64,000 nt of DNA from Rachicladosporium sp. CCFEE 5018. Lineage: Eukaryota; Ascomycota; Dothideomycetes; Cladosporiales; Cladosporiaceae. The position numbers and the translations under genes were made by a program. The notes beneath the pieces are model-generated. The model saw only the letters and a list, made by a program, of their open reading frames with translations, was not told the origin of the DNA and searched no databases. This document shows, piece after piece, positions 12,201 to 22,220 of the stretch (position 1 is the stretch's first letter; every line of letters starts with the position of its first letter). Where the stretch lies: the NCBI GenBank assembly GCA_002077045.2, contig KZ111181.1, positions 1 through 64,000 of the forward strand, given 5' to 3'.

Positions 12201-13949
12201 TCACCATGGGATCTGAGATGCGTCGATCCCAGCTCCGGCCTTCTCGTCATCGCTCTCGGGGTCCATATGGCTACTGATGTCGCCGCCGCCGTTAGCAGTC
12301 AAATCGGGTAACTTATTCCCTCGGTTGAAGTACCGAGCGAGATCCGCTTTCGTAATGCCCTGGACAGAGTCGCCGTTGGCATCTCCATCCCCCTGCACCG
12401 GTGACTGCGACCTGGACGTCTGATAATAGGATGACGAGTCGACGTCGATCAAGTTAGTCTTGCTTGTACCATCAACGTAGTGCGCGACGTACATATCGAG
12501 GTAATGTGCAGCCATTGGCAGTTTGCAGAATGCCTTGCCTCCACGGCGCGTGCAATCGGCTCGCTGACAGACATGACCCAGGATGCAGTCCAGGTATCTG
12601 CACTCGCCCTTGCGCTTGCATGGCTGTCCAGATGCGACCGACTTCAGATGAGCTCTCATACCTTCACTTATCGGGCGATGATCGTATTCGCAAGCACTGT
12701 CTGTGCATGTGTCATTGAGGTGGTATTTGTTGCAGAGCTTGTGTCTGCCAATGCGCTCGTTGCACTCGCGTCGGTCTTCGGGGGTGCATGATGGGTGTTG
12801 AGAGTCGAGGCGTTGATTCTTCGAATTTACCGGGATTTTGCCCAGTGGGATCTCGTCATTGTCAGGCAGACTCGTGAAGTCCTCTGCTAGATTTGAGGCT
12901 CCATTTACAGCCTGCTCCGTCGTTCTGCGATTGCCTCGCATGAAGTCGCTATCCGTGCTTGAAGTGAACCTTGTGTCCTCTTTCGAGTTGAGAGCAGGCC
13001 TCCAATTCGCCGATAGCGCCTCATTAGTATCGATCTTGACATGCGGGAATTTGCAGCTGTCACCATTTTTGCAGGTTCCTTTCTGATAGAACGCGCATGG
13101 TGGCATGCTTCTCTGGACTGTGCGATGCGGCATACTTCTCTGGATTGCGTGAGGCTCTGCTACTGCTGTTTTCGTCTGCGCCGGGTGATGAGAAGGAGCA
13201 GACTTCGTCCCTGGAGAGTCAGTTGACGAGTCAGTCGACTCCAACGGGGTCGAACGAAAAACCTTCCGAAACTCTTCTACACGCATACCAAGTTCTTGGA
13301 AGCGATGTTGAAACGCGTGGTTGCGCACGAGCGTGATCCTATCCTCGGCGCTTGCCGATACATCGTTGATGTACCCTGCGTTGTGGCAGCCTGCAAGGTA
13401 GATGTGCTGACATTGACGATTCGCGTCAAAAAAGCGTCAAGTAGCTCCTATCTTTGAAGTTGCACTACCTTCCAGCTCGCCAGCATCGATGAAGTCGAAT
13501 AGATCGTTAGACGCGTTGAAATTGGCGACAAAGGGCGCGATGGATCGTTTCTCCGGACCAGCAAGTCTCAATTTACTAAGTCCCCTCGACAAAGCAGACA
13601 CGTTTGCGTAGATCCTTACGACAACGCGACAATGCTCCAGTCCAGTGTTCCTCAAGCTTTCAAGCACTGCTTGATTAAGTAGCTGTGCGGCACGCTTGCC
13701 ACCATCGGCGCCACCACTGATGAGGTCATTGTTGAAGATGTAATGATCGCCATCGACCAAGACTACGACAAAAAGACTGCCTTTGTCCGAGGTCGAGGAT
13801 TTTGCAAGCTTCTTATATCGCTCGCGCGCGTCCCGCTCCTCCTCGTAGTCGCTCTTGAGCCTCCGATACTCCTCGACTAGCGTAGCGTGGGATTGGAGAA
13901 CATCCCGCACAGCTTTGCTGGAGATGTCCAACTCGCTCTCGGTCAGCAT
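12201..13949 (-). CDS. CCCH zinc-finger protein with N-terminal fungal NYN-like domain; one in-frame TGA
   Basis: One minus-strand frame of 583 codons is broken only by a TGA at 13439-13437. The N-terminus is a coiled coil (LVEEYRRLKSDYEEERDARE), followed by a domain with VVVLVDGDHYIFNND, EHCRVVVRIYAN and LFDFIDAG. After the TGA the same frame resumes with CQHIYLAGCHNAGYIND, the expected continuation of that domain. The middle holds C-x7-C-x5-C-x3-H (CAFYQKGTCKNGDSCKFPH), then a second finger of C-x8-C-x4-C-x3-H type (CNKYHLNDTCTDSACEYDH) and a Cys-rich CKRKGECRYLDCILGHVC region. The C-terminus is acidic and disordered. Fungal proteins of this build are thought to bind RNA or nucleic acid; the precise role is unknown. 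The TGA is a sequencing error, a mutation, or less likely readthrough. A 78-bp GTAGTG..TTGCAG intron would remove it, but only by deleting conserved residues. Confidence 0.75.
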
Positions 13950-14343
13950 TGTGGCGGGAAAACAGCGCTTTTGTACAACACGAGTTGTACACAGCCTGCC
14001 CAGCTCCTCCGCTATTTCGCGCCCACGCCTACCCAGCTATCCACGTCGCCGGCTATGCGCGCGAATAGCAAGGTACAGCCTTGAGAAGATGCATTTAGTG
14101 AGCGACGGCGTTTGTACCAAAAGTCAAGAGGTGATGTCAAGACAGACTTTCCGGACCGCTTGGCACGACATTAATCTGACCTCCTTCCGAGAGCTCTACC
14201 TCACATGGCAGGCAAGTTTTCTCGACCTGGTACCAGCACTGCCTTTCTTTGACCGCCCTAGCCTTATTCACGTCATGCACGGCAGACCTTAGACACGCGT
14301 GATTCGCATGTTCGTAGTCCACCCAACAGCACTTTGCTGCACT
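13950..14343. other. Intergenic, about 390 bp
   Basis: Upstream of the CCCH gene, so its promoter should be here. No coding region is recognised. Confidence 0.4.
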
Positions 14344-14910
14344 CATCAGGCAACTTGCTCGTTCAGCTCACGCTCGTACTCGAGCGCAACTTGCAGCACA
14401 TCTTCGGCGCATCGCACAGGCGCATCTCGCGCCGCCTTCTGAGCTTCGCTTCTCGTACTTTCTCTGCCAGCGTAGAGATCACGCGCCATATTGAGCGCTT
14501 GTGTGGCGTGATAGCTAAGGTTTATCAGCTTTTCGTGCTCCTTCGCTGACTGGCAATGAGCGCTTACACCTTGTCATCTGGGCCGTGAGCTAGGAGCAGA
14601 TGCATTCCAGCGCGATGAAGGCCACCTATTGCCGACTCTGAAAGCAGCCATCCCGCCAGCGCTTTCGCTTCATCGTGTCCATCGGCGCCGAAATGCTTCC
14701 ATTCCGGCTTGTACTTGCTGTCGAAGAACTGGGCATGGGACCGAGCTCTTGGGTCGCTGCGATGTTGCTGGATGCTGTTGTTGCGCAGTGATTCAGTCGA
14801 TGTGAAAGTGAAAGGGGGGGTTCAAACGAACCACGAAAGCGATGAAGTAGATGGCACGTGGTACTGTTAGCCCTCCATATCAACACTGTAAAGGTATGAG
14901 ACGGTTTGCG
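14344..14910 (-). pseudogene. Decayed or mis-sequenced gene, unknown function
   Basis: Three minus-strand segments look like real protein but lie in different frames. One is PRAIYFIAFVVRLNPP, before a seven-base G/C run at 14814-14820. The second holds FFDSKYKPEWKHFGADGHDE and AGWLLSESAIGGLHRAGMHL. The third holds EHEKLINLSYHATQALNMAR and EDVLQVALEYERELNEQVA, ending at a stop near 14344. The gap between the second and third is only 20 bp, too short for an intron, so a frame break is required there as well as at the homopolymer. The helical, Ala/Leu-rich style suggests a repeat-type helical protein; I do not name a family. Confidence 0.5.
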
Positions 14911-15694
14911 CTACTCGGTGTAACGTAGTCATAGCGTATGTGAGTGCCGTCAAGAAGAACATCACTCACTCACAGATTACCTTATGGTGTCGATCTCGAG
15001 ACTGTTTGTACGCTCCAGCAGATGATCCATCCTGAGATTGACTAGCCAATTTAACAGACCAGATGACCACCGAAGCATTAACTTGGCAGGCCTACTACAT
15101 GCTCGTAGGCATACCTGTGAGCCCGGCTTGCACTGGGCTGTACATAGCGCAAGCCACACGAAGAAACAATCGCACTTCAACTATCTACCATCGCTTTCAG
15201 CTTCACCGATGGCCGGAACACCGGAGTGATCGACATGATGCGAATGTCTTATGCTGGACGATCGCACATGGCCAGGCATATAATTGATCTCAATTTACTG
15301 CTGCCATTCACGCTGGTGTATTGACTTCCGTACCTGCAGCGGAACGCTCCCGCCTAGATCCACAGCGAAGTGATGTCTCCCAAAAGGCCAGATTTCACGC
15401 GCCATGACCGTGTCGTGTGCACCCACCCCACTTACACTCGCTTACGTATGAGTTGTTGCTGCATTATTACAATGTATGGATGGTCATCGTCCCACCCACT
15501 TTCACAGATCCTCTGTTTCGTCTGAAATTCCCCTGACTTCAATCCTCCCAACTCACCAACGTCAAGATCACCAGTCCGAACATATCCGTGATCACGGTAG
15601 ACGGAGGCCAGACTTGCCACTAATCGATACGGCTCGAACAGAAGATCAGGACTACCCGGGCTCTGAGAGCCCTTCCTCTTCTTCCATTTCACAC
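14911..15694. other. Intergenic upstream of the acetyl-CoA transporter, about 780 bp
   Basis: Contains no recognisable gene. From 15476 it is open in frame with the transporter, so a longer N-terminus starting at 15476 is possible. It should include the transporter promoter. Confidence 0.4.
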
Positions 15695-16326
15695 ATGCCG
15701 CGCCGGAAGTCCAAATCGCGGTCTCCCCACCCAAACGGTCGGACAGCTAGAGCCAACGGCTCGGCAACATCAGTACCTTCGACTCCCAACGGCACGATGA
15801 ACGGGAGCTTCCGAGAGAGAGGGAAGCCCTCGAACTCTCTGGAGATTCCCGGGGACAGCGCGGCGCAGACGGCGCATCTCATGGGCAGGGAGTCCTTCAC
15901 TTTGGACGATGAGCCGGCACGGACTGGAGGCAAAGGAGGGGAGGTCAGCAAAGGTTTCTTCGAGTTGCCGCGGCAGGATCGTAGGAACTTCTTGCTTCTG
16001 GTGTTGTTGTACTTTCTGCAGGGTATTCCTATGGGCTTGGCAGGAGGTAGCATACCGTTCCTGCTGAAGAGCCACATGAGCTACGGGCAAATCGGAGTGT
16101 ACAGTCTGGCATCGTATCCGTACAGTCTGAAGTTATTATGGAGTCCGATCGTTGACGCAGTATGGAGTCCCCGGCTGGGGCGGCGTAAAAGTTGGATCCT
16201 ACCCATACAAGCGCTGAGTGGACTGGGCATGATATATCTTGGTTGGGGAGCACAAAAGATGATGGAGGATGCAGGAGAGAACGGAGGCGCTGGCGTTTGG
16301 ACTTTTACTGGTTGGTGGTTTGCGCT
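15695..16326 (+). CDS. Acetyl-CoA transporter (SLC33A1/AT-1 family), N-terminal part, interrupted by the assembly gap
   Basis: SLC33 proteins carry acetyl-CoA into the ER/Golgi lumen for acetylation reactions. This segment encodes a basic, Ser-rich tail from MPRRKSKSRS, then PRQDRRNFLLLVLLYFLQGI and PMGLAGGSIPFLLK, then YSLKLLWSPIVDAV and GRRKSWILP, a classic SLC33 signature. It stops inside TFTGWWFA at the gap. The rest is at 42405-43731. Merging the 100-bp overlap restores one uninterrupted frame of about 581 residues with two introns near the 3' end. I chose 15695 because a short basic tail before the first helix is usual; 15476 is the upstream alternative. The frame after the gap at 16427 belongs to a different gene. 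Confidence 0.9.
16227..16326. repeat. 100-bp direct copy of 42405-42504 (contig-end overlap)
   Basis: The last 100 bases before the gap are identical to the first 100 bases after the second gap. Both copies lie at the same codons of the acetyl-CoA transporter. Confidence 0.95.
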
Positions 16327-16426
16327 NNNNNNNNNNNNNNNNNNNNNNNNNNNNNNNNNNNNNNNNNNNNNNNNNNNNNNNNNNNNNNNNNNNNNNNNNN
16401 NNNNNNNNNNNNNNNNNNNNNNNNNN
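16327..16426. other. Assembly gap of 100 N
   Basis: Exactly 100 N, the conventional size for a gap of unknown length. The flanks belong to unrelated genes on the two sides. Confidence 0.99.
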
Positions 16427-16796
16427 GCGTACAAGTCGTGCCGTACGCTGGTGGGCCGAGCAGAACAGGCAGCGCGAGCCAGCGACCCACGACTCGAGAC
16501 GGCTTGCCACAGCAACAGTACGGCAGCACACCTGGTATCACGACAGCTGGTGCTGCGGGACTTCGTTCTCCGGGCGATGAGGAGGCAGAAGCTTACTACC
16601 AGCAGCAAGACGAAGATGCCTCGCCCACGAACACGGACCCCTTCACCGAGACCTCCAAACCCGCCCTACACCACGAGCCCGGCGTTCAATCCCTAGCAGC
16701 AGGTACCTACGCCCCGCAATCGTCCTCATTTCCCTTGAGCTCGCCGAGATCTGGTGCGAAGTCGGCAGCATCGGTACAGACAGCAATCCGCCCGAA
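16427..16796. repeat. Inverted copy of 1-370 (contig-end overlap)
   Basis: Reverse complement of the first 370 bases of the window. It begins immediately after the N gap and stops where the window begins. Confidence 0.9.
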
Positions 16797-17529
16797 TTCC
16801 TCCCAACCCCAAAATCAGCAATCAACCACGACAACAACAACCACCGTCCGCACCACCCCCCCCTCAGGCACTCAAACAACGCAATGCTTCTACGCCCACC
16901 CACCCCAACAAACTTTCCTGCACTCCCCTAACCCCTCGGCCCCAAATCTCCAACCACAACAACAGCCCTCCTCCTCCCTCCGTCCACCGCAGTCTGCTCC
17001 AAGCCCAGCACTGAGCTCCGAAGCCTCCGAAGGCTTAGCAGAAGAATACATCATCGACAGCTCCGGCACGATTCAACGCGACGCCCACGGCCAGCCAATC
17101 CTCTACCGCCGCGCCGCAGGCCGCTCATCAGACTCCTCTGACCCTGCGCCACCCAATAGCCGCTTCAGCCGCGGTCAAGTCCCAGCTGCCGCCACGACCA
17201 TGCTCCCTGCTCCCGAAGCTCCTCGCGTAGCTGCCACAGCAGGTGAGGCGATGCAAGGCTACCGGCCGACAGCTTCTGGGAGCAGTGCGGGTGCTCAGCA
17301 ACAGCAAGTCGAGAGTCCGGATTACGAGGGCGATGGTTATGAGGGGTGGGAGGAACTCGGACGGGGCGATGGGAGGGGAGGGTTGAGCGCGGGGAGACAT
17401 CATCATCCTACTAGGTTGAGTGATGTGCTTGAGGAGGAGGAGGAGAGGAGTAGTCGAAGGAGTCGCGTGGGGGTGGGACTAGGTGTCTCGACGACGGAAA
17501 GCTGTGTGCGGGTGGCATTGGGGGCGTGA
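16427..17529 (+). CDS. Conserved fungal coiled-coil protein, C-terminal part
   Basis: Continuation of the gene at 1-1922. The frame enters at VQVVPYAGGPSRTGSAS and runs to a TGA at 17527-17529. It is almost entirely low-complexity and probably disordered: Gln, Ser, Pro and Thr tracts (including a run of seven Thr), an island EEYIIDSSGTIQRDAHGQPI, then GYEGWEELGRGDG and an acidic DVLEEEEERSSRRS near the end. No enzymatic motif is seen. A region-specific short motif such as DSSGTIQRDAHGQPILYRR may be a conserved binding peptide (inference). Any model joining this to the acetyl-CoA transporter before the gap is chimeric. Confidence 0.75.
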
Positions 17530-18023
17530 GGAGGTGTGTGCTACGCTGGATGTGTTGAGTGAGAATGATGATGGTGAGAGTGAGAGTTGTGAGTGGTCTG
17601 CGAACTGGATACGGTGTGTCCAGGATTCCGTAGACAGCGACAAATCATCCGAGGATGACTGCGTGACGGCACTTGCGACGCCTGTTGTCTTACAGCGCGT
17701 TGGGTCGCCTTCACTGGTGTCCGCCACTCGATGCCGAGGTTGATCACATTGACTTCGCAACATCTACGATTAGAGACCAGGGACAAGAGAGACACGGAGG
17801 AGGACTGGTCGGAGGCACTGTGCTATTCATGCATAGCGATATCTCGTATGGGGTACTGGCATAGCGCTGCATTCCAGCGAAGGCGTTGGATCAAAGGGCG
17901 GCAAAACAACATCGATAGCGAACAGTGTACCGAGTAATGTAGTGCGATACAAATACAGAGACCGTCGAAACATACACACCATCATGTCCAAATTATGGGC
18001 GCTATAGTACCGTACATTTCCCA
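17530..18023. other. Intergenic between convergent genes, about 490 bp
   Basis: Holds the 3' ends of the coiled-coil gene (plus) and the GPI2-like gene (minus). Nothing else is recognised. Confidence 0.4.
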
Positions 18024-19463
18024 TCACTCCCAAGCCCCCCTCCCAATCCTCGGCCTAGCAGGGTCCCACGGTCCCCTGATCTCATTCTTAAACCTCTGCA
18101 GGCCAATCAGCCACCACCCCGCGCCGCCCATAGCCCCCGCCACACAGACACTGCCTAACACCATACCCCCCACCGCGCTCCCCCAGCCGCTGTTTTCGCC
18201 GCCTACCACCAGGCCCAGACTAGCGGAAGCTGTGAGGACCAGCAGGAGAGTGAGGTAATTATGCAGTTGTGGGGAGTGCGTGCGCAGACTACGGCGGAAG
18301 ACGGGGAAGAGGCCGAAGATTGAGATGCTGAAGAGGGTGAGGCTGAAGACGTGGGTTGTGGAGGGGAGGCGGGAGGCAAGGACTGTGGAGGCCATGAGCG
18401 CTGCGTTCGTCGACAAGCTGGCGGGGTAGGTCTTCCCCTCTCCTGCTGCGCCAGCTGGTCCTTCTAAGTCCAAGCTGTGGTGCACTGGCGTCGGGGAGGG
18501 GGACGAGTAGTCGAATGTAAAGACGTTCAGGGTTATGAGCCAGGCTGCCAGAGCCCAGATGCTGTCGCTGGAGGTTGAGAGGGTGAGGGATTTGAGGAGC
18601 GGAGAGAGGCCGAGGAGGGAGAAGTAGATCAGAGTTGCGGATTTGAGGGTTTGGAGGCGGGGGTGTGTGGGCGGAGGCGTCCAGGTGGAGTAGTCAGGGC
18701 TTGGAAGTGAGGTATCGGGCGAGAGGGTGGGCGAGGTGGTGGAGGGGTGGCGGGAGTGGGTGCGTGATGGGGGAGCTGTCGAGGTCCCGGGTAGCGCGTC
18801 CAGGGTGGGAGATAGATCGTCCTGGTTCATAGCACCGTTGGTGGCAAAGTCGCCTACAAGTCCCAGTCCAATAGCCGGACTCGCACCGCCTTCCTTCCCT
18901 CGAGCACTACTCTCCCACCACTCCCCAACCCCCCAACCCCCTACAGTTCCCGCACTCGCCCATCCCACAAGAACATTAGGACTCACCCTTCCCCGATAAA
19001 TCCCCACGAAACAGCACACAAACACCACCACTGAACATACATGCTGCACAATCACAGTTGAATCCCCCACAAGCGTCCAGAACTCATAAGGCTGCAATCT
19101 CGGATTCCTTTGCAAGGCATCCAGAAACGTGGCTTCGTCGGTGTAATTGTCCGGGTAAGATTGCTTGACCCAGAGGAGCTTTTTCCAGGGGCGAGGGTGT
19201 TTGGGCGGGCGGAGATGGCGGCGTCGAGAGGAGGAGCGAGGGCGGCGTTTTCGAGGCCGGTCGGCGTGAGATGAGATTCGGTTTGGATGGGACGAGGATG
19301 CTGTGATTGTGTCGCTTCAGCCTAGGGGACTACGGGAGCGGGCTTTGTGGTGGCGGGGCGGGGAGGTGTAGGCGTCTTCTGGGCGGAGATGGCGGGCGGG
19401 AAAGTCAATGTCGGGTTGTATTGAGCTGGCGCGGGAGGACTGGCTGGTTGTGGAGGTTGACAT
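18024..19463 (-). CDS. GPI2: GPI2/PIG-C, subunit of the GPI-GlcNAc transferase; in-frame TGA near the N-terminus
   Basis: PIG-C/Gpi2 is a membrane subunit of the ER complex that makes GlcNAc-PI, the first step of GPI-anchor synthesis. The family core is clear: PWKKLLWVKQSYPDNYTDEA, then LDALQRNPRLQPYEFWTLV and DSTVIVQHVCSVVVFVC, followed by several hydrophobic segments separated by a Ser/Pro/Thr-rich loop and a C-terminal GGAGWWLIGLQRFKNEIRG. The only in-frame ATG upstream is at 19463-19461, about 112 codons before the core. Between them a TGA interrupts the basic N-terminus at 19319-19317. A 33-bp GTAGTC..CACAG segment could be excised in frame to remove it, but that is shorter than normal introns here. 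A sequence error or an unidentified start is also possible. Confidence 0.8.
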
Positions 19464-19890
19464 TTTATATAAGATTGGACGTGTGGCGGACGTCGGCTAC
19501 ATCAAGTCGTACAGTCTGAGAGGATGGTGTACCAAGGTCTATTCGAAGCCTTTGCGGCACCAAATGCTAGTAGACTGTACCTGATGCGAGTGTGCAGGCT
19601 GTGATGATTGAGATGAAACCGGTAGGGTGTTCATGTGACTACGTTATCGATCATTGGATCCCGCGATTTCGTCGGATGTGAAGACATTGAACTGCTGCTC
19701 GTGTCACCGATATGTTGATGATGGAAATCATGGATGGGGCTGCAACAACAGTAGCACGCAACAGCCAGTAGGCAAAGGGCGAGATGAAGTCGGGTAGTGA
19801 GAGAACCCGATTGCGCAAGAAATCACAGCCAACGATCGCTCGAAGACAAACTCTATACGCGGCTCATTCTTCAAGATACAATCGAAGTAC
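19464..19890. other. Intergenic, about 430 bp
   Basis: Between the 5' end of the GPI2-like gene and the 3' end of the next minus-strand gene. A TATATAA-like element lies immediately before the GPI2 ATG (19464-19472 read on the minus strand). Nothing else is supported. Confidence 0.35.
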
Positions 19891-21843
19891 TTAATCTCTC
19901 GGACCAATACAAGGCCCACGATTACATACACACTTTGTCTTCGGCATCTTGCAGCCTTGACAACTGACATCATATCCCCAAAGCGACATGATCTCCTCCA
20001 CGTTTCTCTGGGCAACCCCATACACCACGTACCCCTCCATCGTTCCCGCAGTGCCTTTCTTCAGCCCCTCACAGAATGACTCGCCTCTTCTCACTCCCTC
20101 CGAGTCTGGCGCTAATGCCTTGAGAGCCTTGATCATCCGCGTCGTGTCTTTGCCTCCGCTGACGAACAGGGCGGGCTGCCGCTCGGGAGTGAAGTACGCG
20201 ACGTGGTGCGCGAATTGTACCCATAGAAAGTGTTGCAGGATGTCGGAGTCGCGAGACTTGTTCGGGGTGAGCGCTTTGTTTGCTTTCTGAAGTACCTGGA
20301 CCTGTACATCGTGCAGTTGCTTCGTGGTGGGAGAGGGGATGGACTGCTTCTTCTGCAATGTCTTGACCGTGGCATTGAGGCTGTCCAGCGTTATACTCCC
20401 ATCCGCAATCGCCGATGAAAAGGGCTGAAGATCTTTCACACGACGCCGATCGTGACACAGACAACGTTCTTTGATCTGGGCCAGGGCTGGGCGGACGTGG
20501 TCCTTGAGTATGAGTTGCAGTGCAAGGGTACCATTGCGATCGCGCAGCGTCTCGTCTTGGATGTAGGTCAGGCCTGTCTCGTGTAATTGTAGTGGGCTGA
20601 GTATGGTGTCTTGGGCGATCGTCGAGAATGTTGCTTGCTCCTCTCGCATGAGCGTATCAATGATAGACGTCGCTGTTTTATCGACCAACGCTTTGCGTTG
20701 TGGGCTTTCAAGTATGATCGTGCAGAGGTCACGAGTGATCTCGACACTGTACTCATGACCATGATTTGCGCCGAATTCCTGTGCTATCTCCGAATTCGTG
20801 TCGATCGCGTGATATTCGCTCAGCATCTTCAGGCGCTCCATGGTAGTCATAATACTCAAAATACTGATCCTGCTCGAGGGCTCTACCTCTTTCGACGCCC
20901 ACTGCTCATTTATCAGCGTTTTCACGCTCGCAGTGATCAAGCGAGTAGCTTCGTCCAGCAAATCCTGCCGCATTACGACAAGATGCTCGGTCGTTCGGAA
21001 GGTGGTCAGGCGGAGAGCGACACGGGCATGTTCGTTTGTTGACAGCCTGTGAACGATTTCGTCGTCGTCTTCTCTCTCATCTTCCTCATCTACTGTGGCA
21101 AATCCGGCCTGTGTCAATGCCTTGACGACACGCTCAAGTCTTGCCCGCACCAGGTCACGCTTGCGCTGTTGCATGTGGTCGTGCCACTCAGCAGGCACTA
21201 GAACGACGCCGGCTCGGCTGCTCTCGATGGAAGCTCTCATCGAGTCACCCAAAGTGAAATCTGCCGCAATCCGTTCAAGTATGGACCTGGGAAGATTGGG
21301 CAGAAGGCGAGTGAGGTCGCACTTCTCGGGTCGGGCTCGTTCGAACTCCTGTGCTACCGTCTCTATTGCCTGTAACAAGACGTGCTGGTGAAACAGATAG
21401 CGAACACGGTCATCACCCGTGTGCGACGGCATGTCGAACCCATCGGTCAGTTCTGGCGAGACATGACGATCTTGACTCCACTTGGCCAGATCTACGAACT
21501 GTCCTTGGCAGATTTGACCCAGGTCCACCAGCAAATGTCGCACCTCTGTCCTTGGGATCAGATGTGATCGATCGTTGCTGTAGTATAGTCGTGTCTCGTG
21601 GGTGCTGAGTAGTGACGTGATGTCTACCTGGCGCAGCCCGAGTGCGCTTGGGAGGGAATTGATAGACACGCGGTGCTCACTAGATCTCAGCAGGCGATCG
21701 AGACGTTCCAGTATCATTTCGCTGTTAAGCAGACGTTCTCCAGAGGCGCTTCGCAGTAGTGTGACCTGACCCCGGGTGGGAGCGGGTGGCGGGAAGGCTG
21801 CAACGATCGCAGCGATGTCTGGTGACGCAAAGATGGCTGCCAT
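19891..21843 (-). CDS. Large helical protein of unknown function with C-terminal Cys cluster (650 aa)
   Basis: A single intact exon starts at ATG 21843 and encodes a mostly helical protein without membrane segments. The N-terminal 150 residues contain winged-helix-like patterns (RVSINSLPSALGLRQVDITS, then LLVDLGQICQGQFVDLAKWS). That arrangement faintly resembles the start of the UFM1 ligase UFL1, but I see no decisive motif and do not claim it. The middle is long and rich in charged helices. The C-terminus ends in CQGCKMPKTKCVCNRGPC, five to six cysteines that could bind zinc. The intact reading frame and sober composition point to a conserved housekeeping-type protein. Its 5' end faces the uS14m gene, with which it may share a promoter region (21844-22220). 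Confidence 0.7.
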   Translation of the reverse strand: MAAIFASPDIAAIVAAFPPPAPTRGQVTLLRSASGERLLNSEMILERLDRLLRSSEHRVSINSLPSALGLRQVDITSLLSTHETRLYYSNDRSHLIPRTEVRHLLVDLGQICQGQFVDLAKWSQDRHVSPELTDGFDMPSHTGDDRVRYLFHQHVLLQAIETVAQEFERARPEKCDLTRLLPNLPRSILERIAADFTLGDSMRASIESSRAGVVLVPAEWHDHMQQRKRDLVRARLERVVKALTQAGFATVDEEDEREDDDEIVHRLSTNEHARVALRLTTFRTTEHLVVMRQDLLDEATRLITASVKTLINEQWASKEVEPSSRISILSIMTTMERLKMLSEYHAIDTNSEIAQEFGANHGHEYSVEITRDLCTIILESPQRKALVDKTATSIIDTLMREEQATFSTIAQDTILSPLQLHETGLTYIQDETLRDRNGTLALQLILKDHVRPALAQIKERCLCHDRRRVKDLQPFSSAIADGSITLDSLNATVKTLQKKQSIPSPTTKQLHDVQVQVLQKANKALTPNKSRDSDILQHFLWVQFAHHVAYFTPERQPALFVSGGKDTTRMIKALKALAPDSEGVRRGESFCEGLKKGTAGTMEGYVVYGVAQRNVEEIMSLWGYDVSCQGCKMPKTKCVCNRGPCIGPRD

Positions 21844-22220
21844 TGCGTCTTCGTGGATCTCACGAGTCTGTTACCGGCGATTGGCGAGCAGCGATTGTGG
21901 GACACGTGTTGCTGGCCAAGAGGAAAGTAGGTAAAATTCAGGACAGACGAGAGGCAAGGAGAGGTGGCGACCACTCACATCATTTGCAGTCTTCTGTGGC
22001 TTCCAGCTGGAGCTAGCTATAGGCAGAGGCCACTGAGGGCGCGAGAGAAGCCGTAAGTATTGACATTGTACTCATACTGGCACGCATCCGGGAGAAAAGT
22101 ATTGAATTGTTAACTGGCATGTGAAGGCCCGAGCTTTCTTCAGTATGGCTTGGCGTGAACGAGACCTCCATCCGCAATGCCATCACATGGTTCAGGACGT
22201 CTCTACACCACATCGTCACC
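21844..22220. promoter_or_regulatory. Divergent intergenic region between the 650-aa gene and uS14m
   Basis: 377 bp separate two divergent start codons (21843 minus, 22221 plus), so both promoters should lie here. No specific factor site is recognised. Confidence 0.45.

Noticed and set aside
13359..13516. Intron removing the TGA of the CCCH gene
   Set aside because: The only in-frame GT..AG option deletes the conserved HIYLAG segment that the gene clearly encodes.
15476..16696. Fusion of the acetyl-CoA transporter to a downstream frame through the N run
   Set aside because: Created by the gap; the right-hand part is a wrong-frame reading of the coiled-coil gene.
1..16796. Biological inverted repeat or transposon terminal repeats
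   Set aside because: The copies end exactly at a contig gap and at the window start, lie inside a coding sequence and have no transposase or target duplication.
19891..21843. Naming the 650-aa protein UFL1
   Set aside because: Only a faint N-terminal resemblance; no decisive motif seen without a profile search.
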